NCBI RefSeq assembly: GCF_937616625.2
Contig: NC_065576.1
Coordinates: forward strand, 10,666,501-10,730,500
DNA: 64,000 bases
Reading direction: 5' to 3'
Origin: Mercurialis annua
Lineage: Eukaryota; Streptophyta; Magnoliopsida; Malpighiales; Euphorbiaceae
Position numbers and translations under genes: made by a program. This document shows positions 55,615 through 64,000 of this stretch, in pieces (the first letter of the stretch is position 1; every line of letters begins with the position of its first letter). The notes below the pieces were generated by a model. The model was not told where the DNA came from. It saw only the letters and a program-made list of their open reading frames with translations, and ran no database searches.

Positions 55615-56396
55615 ATAGGATTTGAAATGTAAAATTTGAAATCCAAATTGCAAATTCAAATTCATGTATCACTCTAAATGAATTTATATTAATTATTTTA
55701 TAATAATAGTGTAAATTGAACAACATGAATGGTGTAGATAAAAAAAAGTCCAAATTTAGTTAAATAAATTTACATCAATTATTTTATAGTAAATGGTGGA
55801 AATCGAACAACACGGCCCTTTTAGCTGAAGTTAACTTGAGAGAATATTAGTCTTCCGATAATACTCATTTTATTTTACTTACTTTATCTTTTTATTTTAG
55901 TTTTTCTTAAATATTTTTAATTTTCTTACTCCAAGAATAAAAGATTTTGTAAAGTCAATTTTTTAAAAAGGATAATAAATATTAAAAATTAAATTGTTAT
56001 AAGTTTCACATATAATTAAATTGAAATTACGAGATCATTTTTAGTATTGATTGAGCACAGTTTTCAAATTCAGAGAGAAATTTGATTTTATATTAATTTG
56101 AGGGGCAAATTGACATTTAACTTGATTCCTCGTCCGCTTTTATGAAAAAACGATAGACGTTTAAAGAGATACCGACATCCACCCAGTTAACGACACGTTA
56201 CTCCAACCTTCAAAAACGACGTCACCGAACCAGTATCTTGCCACGTAAGCATCACTAGGTCCCATGCCACGTCACACCCGTACACCACCTCACAGAAAAG
56301 ACAGACGTGGATTCATAATAACCTGCTCTTACTTTTCCACAAATTCACAAACTTAAAAAAATCTCAAACATTCTACAAACTATCAACCGGTAAACG
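55615..56396. other. Spacer and promoter region of SEP2
   Basis: AT-rich spacer to about 56110, then a GC-richer promoter zone next to the SEP2 start (see 56236-56312). No other gene. Confidence 0.45.
56236..56312 (+). promoter_or_regulatory. Cluster of ACGT-core elements upstream of SEP2
   Basis: Three ACGT motifs, TTGCCACGTAAG (56239), ATGCCACGTCAC (56264) and AGACGTGGAT (56303), lie 90-160 bases before the SEP2 ATG. CCACGT and ACGTGG cores are bound by plant bZIP and related factors in light- and stress-regulated promoters, which suits a stress-induced thylakoid protein. Function here is inferred. Confidence 0.5.
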
Positions 56397-57698
56397 ATGG
56401 CCAAGGTGGTGGCGCGTGCAATTCACTGCGAGCTGAGTGTCGAGAAACCTGCCGTTTCGAGAAAAGAACTTGCCGTTTCGGTTCAGGTTCCTGTAGTTGG
56501 TAATAAAACTAATAAGGTGGGTGCAAGTGAACTGGAGAACGGGAAGATTTTGCTGCAACCGAGGCTTTGCACGCTTAGATCGTACGGTGAGGATGGGTTT
56601 GCTGTTGTGAAGAGTAGAAAGGACGGCGGTGATGAAGTGGTGTCGCCTTTCTTTGAGACGTTATCTGAGTATATTGAAAGTTCTAAAAAAAGTCGTGATT
56701 TTGAGATTATTTCTGGTCGTCTTGCCATGGTATGTTTATCTAACTTATAAATAAATAAAAACTTATAAATATTATGGATATTAGTTTGTTTTATTATTAT
56801 TGCATATATTTCTTGATATGAATAGGATGATTATGCTTGATTAATTTGATGAAATGAAAATGAAAAGTTTAATTAAAAAATAACAAGAAAACATTTTTTT
56901 CATTTTGTTTCCTAATTGGCTTGTGCAATTTTTTTATTATTATTATTATTTAAGGTGCATGTATTATATTGGAAAATTAAATTTTAGGAATAGTTTAAAG
57001 TATCATATTTGAAGATTGCATCTTGAGAATAGTGGATCACCCAATTTTATTTTCGTTAATTAAGCTTAAAAAAATGAGTAATTTAAGTGAATCAAGTTGA
57101 AATATTGTAAAGTTCGGACAGAAAACATTTGAAACTCGAAACTCGACTCTATTGAATTTATATTAAGGAGCTACAGTTCAAGTTAATTCATATAAATGAT
57201 TATTAATATTGACTTGGCAGTCCATTACAATAGCGCGAATTTGAGCTCAACTCGATTAGCATCAAGTGAATTTTGAGTATTTTCAAATGATCAATCCTGA
57301 GTAGTTTGCAAATTGATTTACTAGATTACTCCTTAGAATAAGACATTCAACAAATTACCGTGAGTCATTTAATAAGTAATGTATGTGTTTGAATTAAATT
57401 GTTTGATGAAACATAAATATGGTTGCAGATTGTGTTTGCAGCAACTGTGGGAACAGAGTTCGTTACGGGAACCTCTGTTTTCCGAAAGATGGATTTGCAG
57501 TGGATTGCTGAAGCAACTGGAGTCTGCTTAGGCGCGGTAACATGCGCTGCTATTTTTGCTTGGTTCTCGAGTGCACGCAGTAGAGTCGGAAGAATATTCG
57601 ATACAAGTTGCAATACATTTATCGATTCACTGGTTGATGAGATTGTCGACGGCTTGTTCTATGAAGGTGACCAAAATGACTGGTCCGACCTGCTGTGA
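56397..57698 (+). CDS. SEP2: Stress enhanced protein 2, chloroplastic (LHC-like)
   Basis: Two exons, 56397-56729 and 57429-57698 (TGA), phase 0, 200 residues. The N-terminus is a transit-peptide-like region without acidic clusters. The mature part starts near NGKILLQPRLCTLRSYG. Helix 1 carries the LHC motif E-x-x-x-G-R-x-A-M (FEIISGRLAMIVFAATVG, about 103-120). Helix 2 is about 140-160 (ATGVCLGAVTCAAIFAWFS). The C-terminus is SCNTFIDSLVDEIVDGLFYEGDQNDWSDLL, a near match in form to Arabidopsis SEP2. SEP proteins are two-helix relatives of light-harvesting proteins in thylakoid membranes; they rise under high light and are thought to be photoprotective. The gene is intact. Confidence 0.95.
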
Positions 57699-59195
57699 GA
57701 AACGCTAGCCAAGCTTATATATAAGTTGTTACTGCCGCCTTAAGTTCGAATGGTTCACAATACACAATGAACCAGGTCTAGCCAAGAATTTCTGGAATAC
57801 ATACACTCAGATATACAGTTTTATATACAGAAATACAGTGACTTACTCGTCTCCTCTTTTTATCATATCTTATGATTTGAAGTGTGAAGTATATATTTAC
57901 AATTATAGACCTTTTAGTTTTTAGTGTATACAAAAAAGCAGTAGAATCATTTGTAAAATCAAGTTTGTTATATTCTATAGTTATAAGTGAACTTTGTGTT
58001 ATTCTATAGTAATACTGGTTTTTAATTTGTGATAGTATAATTTCATTATTTCTCAAGACTTTTCTATTCACCAGACGAGTCGTCACTAGATGTGTATAAA
58101 TTTTTTAATTTTATCTTATTTTAATACTACCAATCCAAATAAAGATATGACCAAACTTTTTTTTCTGTTTAATATTGTATTAGCATTATTAAATACATTT
58201 TATTAATAAAAAATATATATGGCTTTAAAAATTAACTTTTATTATTTTATAAACATGTAGTAGCAAAAATTATTTTATGATTTTAAATACTTGAATTTGA
58301 GCCAATTGATAAGTTTAATGTCAGTTATTTTATATATTTATATTTCACATAAATCATTATTATTAAATAAAATAATAATTTATGCTAATTTTAGATTATG
58401 TTATAATTTTAATCGATTATGAAATACTAAATAAAATAAATCACTGTTCCTACTTCATTATAATAATTTATAAAGAAACATATATGTATTCTATAAATAA
58501 AATATTATTATTTAACATTTTTATAATTTAATTATTAATTAAATTTACACTATAAATTTACACGTTAATTACTTAACAAATGATTATTTAATTTAATTAT
58601 TAATTGTAATGTGTTATATTCTGAGTTACGTGTGACACACGTAAAGTAACATTAATTTAACAAATTCAATATTAAGATTAAAGTTTAATTTCATTAAATT
58701 TATCCAATACGAATACTCTAAGCCAAAATTATGTAAGTTTTATTTTATAATTACATAAAATAAAAACTTAAATCACTAACAAATTTAATTATGGGAAAAC
58801 TATGTTGAATTATGCCTTCTCTTTTGTATTTCTTTTGTTCTGTTTAAAAACAATATTATATAACATACATATTAAAAAAATCTTTTTATTTTTATTATTA
58901 ATTATTTTATAATGTATGTTTTAAATATCGGTAATTTATCTAAAGAATATAATAAAGGATATAAAGAAAATTAGAAAATGTTACTTAAAAATATAAATAA
59001 TATATTGAAAAATTAGTAATTAGATAAAAAAATGTTCATTTTAAATGGGAAAAAAGTGAATATATTAAGTTAAATAGTTTAAATTCATAAATTTGAGAGG
59101 AAACTTGTCCTCCTACCTTCTCCTTTTCCATAACATATATATTAGCTCCATTCCATAACATATATATTAGCTCCAAATAAAGCCTAAAGTAAAAT
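57699..59195. other. SEP2 3' flank and AT-rich spacer
   Basis: 3' UTR for the first few hundred bases, then about 1 kb of very AT-rich DNA without a gene. A perfect 9-bp palindrome TTACGTGTG-A-CACACGTAA lies at 58626-58644. At 59118-59177 the 27-bp piece CCATAACATATATATTAGCTC is tandemly duplicated just before the U6 promoter. Confidence 0.45.
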
Positions 59196-59206
59196 ATCCC
59201 ACATCG
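59196..59206 (+). promoter_or_regulatory. Upstream sequence element (USE) of the U6 gene
   Basis: ATCCCACATCG matches the plant snRNA promoter consensus RTCCCACATCG. It lies 25 bases before the TATA box, the spacing that selects RNA polymerase III in plants. Confidence 0.95.
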
Positions 59207-59230
59207 TTCGTTTAAGCACTTAGAAGAGCG

Positions 59231-59238
59231 TTTATAGT
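59231..59238 (+). promoter_or_regulatory. TATA box of the U6 gene
   Basis: TTTATAGT, 30 bases before the first G of U6. Confidence 0.9.
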
Positions 59239-59261
59239 CAAATACAGTAACGCTTGCTATC

Positions 59262-59281
59262 GTCCCTTCGGGGACATCCGA

Positions 59282-59313
<32 letters not shown>

Positions 59314-59363
59314 GGCCCCTGCGCAAGGATGACACGCATAAATCGAGAAATGGTCCAATTTTT
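59262..59363 (+). ncRNA. U6: U6 spliceosomal snRNA
   Basis: Full-length U6 of about 102 nt from GTCCCTTCGGGGACATCCG to AAATCGAGAAATGGTCCAA. It includes the ACAGAGA box that pairs with the 5' splice site (GATACAGAGAAGATTAGCA) and the AGC triad. It ends in a run of at least eight T, the pol III terminator. One A is missing from the usual CCAAATTTT end. USE, TATA, coding region and terminator are all intact, so this is likely a functional gene and not one of the many U6 pseudogenes. It splices nuclear pre-mRNA as part of the U4/U6.U5 complex. Confidence 0.97.
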
Positions 59364-59733
59364 TTTTTATCTCAATTTCCCTGATTTTTGTTTCTTAACC
59401 TGCATCTTACATTGTTTAAATCTCTGTTTTAACATGCATAGCCAATGCAGATTTGGTGAATTTCACTAAATTAGTTTGTTGGGTTTAGATGGTAGGTAGC
59501 ATTACATCAAACAGATAGTGTGCATTTCAGTTTATGGTGAATTTTGAATTTCAGCGCTCTTAATTCTTCACATAGTTTAATAATATCTGTATTTATACGC
59601 CTCCTAATACAGATTTGATGAGCATTATTACTAATTTAAATCTCTCGGATTTTGTTATGTGTACTTGGAAAGTATAAGATGTTGTATACTTGTCTGCCAC
59701 CAAACTATTTGTGTGTAGTTAGTTACAATCCTA
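59364..59733. other. Spacer downstream of U6
   Basis: Ordinary-composition spacer starting with the T-run terminator of U6. Paired words CAATGCAGATTTGGTGAATT and CCTAATACAGATTTGATGAG (about 59440 and 59606) suggest a weak direct repeat. No gene seen. Confidence 0.35.
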
Positions 59734-60680
59734 GGTGCTCTTCATAGACTTATGTCTGGACTTAGGAAATTCTGTTATAAAATGTTCTGATCATTTATTT
59801 CATGTCTGTTCTAAACACATCCAGTCGATCTTCTCGCTCTATTTGTCTCATCCGAATGATAAACGCTGGTGTTGATAATGCAAGAAAAGACAGTGTCCCT
59901 TGCATTCTTTGCAATATGGCCTTGTTTATGTCAATGCATTGTTGTCGGCAGTCAACTTTTTTTAGCGAGTTCATCATTCGGCTGCTGCAATAATCGCGAA
60001 GTGTACTGCACCTTGGCAAGGATGGCATATATACTCTTCAAAGCTGCTGCTTTAATATGGATTTATCGTTGATTTCGTAGTTAGTCTTAGGTGCTCTTCA
60101 TAGTTGGACACATTATGGTCCTCAATAATTATATAGATAGGCATATTTTCCGCAAAATTTATATTATGCTATGACCGTGATCATCTATTTCATTTGTATT
60201 CTAATCACTTGGAAAATGCATTTGATATATCTTCTCGCTCTATACGTCTATCTGGACTAATTTTTTATCATGTCCGAATGATATCTATTGGTGTTGATGG
60301 TGCAAAAGAATAGGACGTCTCGGGACTTGGATTGTAATCTTTGTACTGTTGCGTTGAGTTTATATTATAACATTGCGTCCAGCAGTCGATTGTCCTACCT
60401 AGCAAGTTCACTATTAACTGGTGAAGTGTACCTTGGCAAGGATGTCTTATATGCTCTTCCAACGCAGTCTTCTTTCGGCTGTATTTGTGGAGACTGCCAC
60501 TTGCCGTTTGTTCATTTATATATCAAAAAAAAAAATTGTTATATAGCACGGGAACGGAAATGGAGAAGGGCGTAACAAAAAACAGTGAAAGTGCTCTTCA
60601 TAGACTGATTTTGTGTGTTTTTTTTTATCTAATTGTGGATGCTAAACCTAGCTCTAGCGAACCTTTCTAATGCTTTAATC
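59734..60680 (+). repeat. Diverged tandem repeat of unknown nature downstream of U6
   Basis: Copies are marked by GTGCTCTTCATAG at 59735, 60091 and 60591. In the first two, the same words follow in order: TCTTCTCGCTCTAT, TCCGAATGATA, TGGTGTTGAT, GCAGTC, AGCGAGTTCA or AGCAAGTTCA, GAAGTGTAC, CCTTGGCAAGGATG and ATATACTCTTC or ATATGCTCTTCC. Units are 356 and 500 bp. Frames are broken differently in each copy, so it does not look protein-coding. It could be non-coding transcript units or a decayed gene duplicated in tandem. Confidence 0.65.
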
Positions 60681-61160
60681 GCTCGCCCATAGAAGGGAGA
60701 TCTGATAGATTTCTTACCGCAGATCGAAGGGACATTTTTGTTTAATGATCTACATATCAAAATGTGCCTAGTCAAAAACTTTGTTGTTAGATTGAATACC
60801 ATGTTAAAGTCAGTAGAAGCAAGCATGAACCATCTCATTTTTGTTTTACCTCCTCGTATTCTCGCTTCGAGTCATTATATCTGCGTTTATAATTTCAACT
60901 TCTGATGGAAAATGTTTTCCTGTTTTGAGCAAACAAGGTTGTTATCATTTTGAGGGGAGATCTTACATTTGATTTGGCTGATTCCGTAGGTTCTGCTGAT
61001 ATGTGCTGCTGTGTCTGTGCTTCTTCGTCCACATTCTCATTTGGTTAACCAGAGGTTGATGGTGTTACTATCACCTGCTTATTAGCAGAAATCACCATTG
61101 TTACTACAAGTCTTCAACTCACACAGTGACAGTATTAAGCTAAAAAAAAACTCAGCCTAT
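60681..61160. other. Spacer, no gene seen
   Basis: Moderate GC for the region but no open frame with recognisable features. It could contain a third decayed repeat unit of 59734-60680. Confidence 0.3.
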
Positions 61161-61169
61161 TCTAATTTT

Positions 61170-61620
61170 CGAATTTAATTGTACTTTTTTTTGTTAAAAT
61201 AATTTTTCAGCTCGGTTCGGTTTTGGACGTAAAATTTCCTGGTTTAATTCGGTTTGATATCATTAACAATTATTTTTAAGTTCGGTTCGATTTTGGACAT
61301 AAAAAAATAACGTTGTAATGTAAATCGAACCAAAATCATTGAGCCAAAATCGACTTAACCAATGGGTTTAGTTTGGTTCTAAAAGAATTAATTATCTAAA
61401 AATTTCTGTTGAATTTGTTTTTGAAAAACTAAAAATGTTGGATCATTCGATTTTGTAAATAAAAACATTTAGCTCGGTTCGGCTTTGTATTATATTTTTT
61501 TTTGATTTTTCGGTTCGGTTCATTTTGGACATAAAAAATCAATAAGTTCTATTGTAAACAAACCAAAATAATTGAACCAATAAACAAATCATCTGACAAA
61601 ACCGACCATATCATTTTTGT
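61170..61620. repeat. Degenerate CGGTTCGGTTTTGGACAT-type repeats
   Basis: Five loose copies of (CT/TT)CGGTTCGGTTTTGGAC(A/G)TAAAA at about 61210, 61282 and 61512, with the inverse form AACCGAACCAAAATC-like near 61325. Non-coding. Confidence 0.5.
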
Positions 61621-61959
61621 TTGAAATTTTAAATTAATGTTTTGGGTTAATTAGACACAAGATTTTCTTAATTTAAGTCAAGTAATTCAGAAATTATACA
61701 CCTCAAACTTGGACTTATATGATCCCGAGATGCAAATTAGTGAGCTAATTGATTCAAATGACTTATTTGACCTCGAAAATAAAAGTTTTAGGTCTAATTT
61801 ATCGAAAAAAACTAAAATGTATTTATTTGACCCTTTATTCGTTTTAAATTGTATAGATTTGAATTTGAATGGAATCCAAAAATATTTAAAGATATTCAAG
61901 TTAATAATGAACTTGCTTACGTGACGAGAGTAAATTCCTTTTGTAACTCAAACACTGTA

Positions 61960-62294
61960 GTCTAATCCGATTTGCCAGAAAATTTTGTTATTTCTCTCTT
62001 AGCTCACCAATTTTCGTAGGTTTTTGAAGAGTTGTAGAGCCAGAGGAATATTGAAGAAACCCTCAATTCTATATTTGTGGAAGCAGAGTGTAGAAAACAC
62101 GTAGCTTCTTACACCATTCTTATTTTTTGTAAGTTTTTTCTTAGCTTTTAAGTGTAAAATTTAAACCATTTTGATTGAAATAATTTCTAGTTTAATTTTT
62201 TTTAAAAAAAGCCATCCTGTCATTTTCGTATGTGTTTGCTGATCACCAAATATTCAAATGTGATTTTGTGCAGATTTGATACCATCTAAGCCTA
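61960..62294 (+). other. Probable 5' UTR with intron of the F-box gene
   Basis: A leader-like stretch to about 62129 is followed by a donor-like TTG-TAAG or TTTTTGTAAGTTT and a T-rich tract ending GTGCAG at 62274. That would place a 5' UTR intron directly before the coding exon. Inferred from splice-like signals only. Confidence 0.4.
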
Positions 62295-63814
62295 ATGGGA
62301 GTATCAAATTCATGCTTACCTTTTCTGCATGGAAATCGAGACATTATCAGCGCTTTGCCGGACGCGGTTCTCTGTCACATTCTGTCATTTCTTCCAACCG
62401 AATCTGCAGTCAGAACAAGCATTTTATGTACAAGATGGAGGCACACTTGGACCTCGGTTCCCGTATTACATTTCGACGACACCTCAGTCGCTCATCCGCA
62501 AACTTCTGACCACCCAAATGAACAATTCTTTCTGCAATCTGTAGACAGAGTACTACTTCTTCGTCGCGATAATATCAAAACCTTACGCCTCCAACTAACT
62601 AGTTTTTCAGATTGTGTTTCGCACCATGTATATTTATGGATTGGCACGGCAATAATGAGAAATGTTGAGGAGCTTGATCTGGATCATAGCACAATTGGGC
62701 TTCCCCAAATTATTTTTAGTTGCAAGACACTAAAGATCTTGAAGCTTGGTGTCAGAATTCGGTTTCAGATATTTGAATCTGTGGACCTCCCGAGACTAGA
62801 GGTACTCCATATTAAAAATTCTAGTGTTGCTAATTTGGAGAAGATGGTACTCGGGTCCCCGATTCTTAAAGAATTAGTGTTTTATAGGGAGTATTTTGAC
62901 GATGATGCAGTCACCCTGTATGTGGTGTCATCTTCACTGAAACGTCTCACGATTCACCAAATTGATTCACAGAGAGGATTGGACGTTCGAAGCATGGTTA
63001 TACGTGCCCCGGAACTTGACTTCTTCGAGCTAAAGGATCATTTTTCCGGATATTTTAGCGTGATAAATGTGTCGTCATCCCCGTTTAGCGCAGCTATTGA
63101 TGTTAGAGGTTCCTATACAAATCATGTATTAAGGCTTATTAAAAGAATCTCTAGTGTCACTGTTTTACGCTTATCTGCATATATGGTTGAGGTAAATATA
63201 TTTTTCTTCACTGTTTTCTTAATCTGCTTAACTATGTTTGATAGCATAGTATTCCTTCATAGACTCTCTTCAAGTCATGTGATGAAACACTTCCGAAGTT
63301 TCATTTTTTGACTCGATTGGAGATCGGAGCTTTCGGAGATGGATGGCTGATGCTGCCAAAGATACTCAAATGTGCACCTAAGTTGGAAGTGTTAATCCTC
63401 TATAAGGTAATTTTATGTTCTGTTTTTCGTTTTCTCTCTATTTTTATGAATCCCTCGTATTCCCAGACTCGTAACAGACTGCTAGAATGATCATCTGTAC
63501 ATGCTAATAATGTTATAAATGTGTGCCAGGAAAAGAATAAAATTCCTGACCGGACAATCTTTAACGAGGAGGAATCAGTGCCCAGTTGTTTGTTGTCATC
63601 CCTGAAGAGTGTCCAACTTAAAAGATTTAGAGGGAATGCAGCAGAAATGGAAGTCTTAAAATATTTCTTGAAGAATGGACGTGTTTTGAAGAAATTGGGA
63701 ATTTCGATTTCTACTACTACGAATTTTCGGAAACTAGTTAAAATTCTCTGGAAGCTGATTATGTTTCCAAGGGGCTCAGGCACATGCAGGATCCTGTTAA
63801 ATCGATCTTTTTAA
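62295..63814 (+). CDS. F-box/FBD/LRR-type protein
   Basis: Three exons, 62295-63191, 63263-63406 and 63530-63814 (TAA), all phase 0, 441 residues. The F-box is at about 16-60 (ISALPDAVLCHILSFLPTESAVRTSILCTRWRHTW). Leucine-rich repeats follow (VEELDLDHS, CKTLKILKLGV, LPRLEVLHIKN, SPILKELVF, SSLKRLTI). The C-terminal FBD-like region begins after the CAPKLEVLILYK motif and includes PSCLLSSLKSVQLKRFRG, MEVLKYFLKNGRVLKKLGI and the closing FPRGSGTCRILL. Such proteins are substrate receptors of SCF E3 ubiquitin ligases in a very large, fast-evolving plant family, so the target cannot be inferred. All splice sites are canonical and there is no frameshift. Confidence 0.92.
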
Positions 63815-64000
63815 TGGAGGCTGAGTACTTTCATCAAGACATTTTACAGATTTTGATGTTTCACTTGATAAAAATTCGATTGAACTGTCATTTTTTTTGC
63901 AATTTGTTAATAGAGAACTGCTCCTTCATACAATAATTTTATGCACTTCTGCAGCAATCTTTATTCTGTAATCCTTGATATATTATCAAATCATGAACAT
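63815..64000. other. 3' UTR of the F-box gene
   Basis: Downstream sequence with T-rich tracts (TTTTTTTTGC at 63891) and no coding signal before the window ends. Confidence 0.5.

Noticed and set aside
58626..58644. Possible Helitron 3' end (TTACGTGTG-A-CACACGTAA hairpin)
   Set aside because: No CTRR follows at the right distance and no matching 5' end is visible.
60420..60450. miR169-like word (CCTTGGCAAGGATG) as a microRNA gene
   Set aside because: Only part of the sequence resembles miR169 and no suitable foldback precursor surrounds it.
1..64000. CRISPR arrays, operons or bacterial-type systems
   Set aside because: Introns, U6 snRNA and plant transposons show nuclear plant DNA; no spaced direct-repeat array of CRISPR form is present.

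Overview
This window reads as nuclear DNA of a core eudicot plant. It is AT-rich, its genes have short GT-AG introns, and every recognisable protein belongs to a land-plant family (RKP E3 ligase, stress enhanced protein SEP2, UGT75-type glucosyltransferase, MIZ1/DUF617, FBD F-box, PROPEP). A canonical plant U6 snRNA gene with plant-type promoter elements is also present. I cannot name the species.

Layout. 1-7.7 kb is gene-bearing: the 3' part of an RKP-like RING E3 ligase (+), a five-exon plastid-type membrane protein gene (+), and a small PROPEP-like elicitor peptide precursor (-). 7.8-18.8 kb is a transposon patchwork: a hAT MITE, a MULE MITE, a tRNA-derived SINE, two Helitrons in opposite orientation (one carrying a MULE MITE) and a 3.6 kb CACTA element that split a Copia pol relic. 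19.3-23.9 kb holds a two-exon membrane-protein gene (-) with a 4.1 kb intron. 24-27.3 kb is repeats. 27.3-41.75 kb is an old minus-strand LTR relic, interrupted by a very young 11.4 kb LTR retrotransposon with 4.4 kb LTRs that carries only a short gag gene. 42-48 kb holds a LINE RNase H relic, the UGT gene (+) with two foldback MITEs behind it, and a MIZ1-like gene (-). 48.7-55.6 kb is again repeats: a 25S rDNA scrap, LTR remnants, a LINE zinc-knuckle relic, a minisatellite and a hAT MITE. 56.4-64 kb is gene-bearing: SEP2 (+), U6 snRNA (+), an unexplained tandem repeat, and an F-box/FBD/LRR gene (+).

The genes do not form a pathway; they are ordinary dispersed plant genes. The clearest signals beyond them are the PROPEP gene, the young gag-only retrotransposon, and the exact target-site duplications that date and delimit many nested transposons. 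Six foldback MITEs have 9-bp duplications (four exact over all nine bases, one exact at eight with a shared ninth base, one 8/9), one hAT MITE has an exact 8-bp duplication, the CACTA element 3 bp, the LTR element 5 bp, and the SINE 15 bp. I found no convincing wholly new biological system. All comparisons were made by eye.
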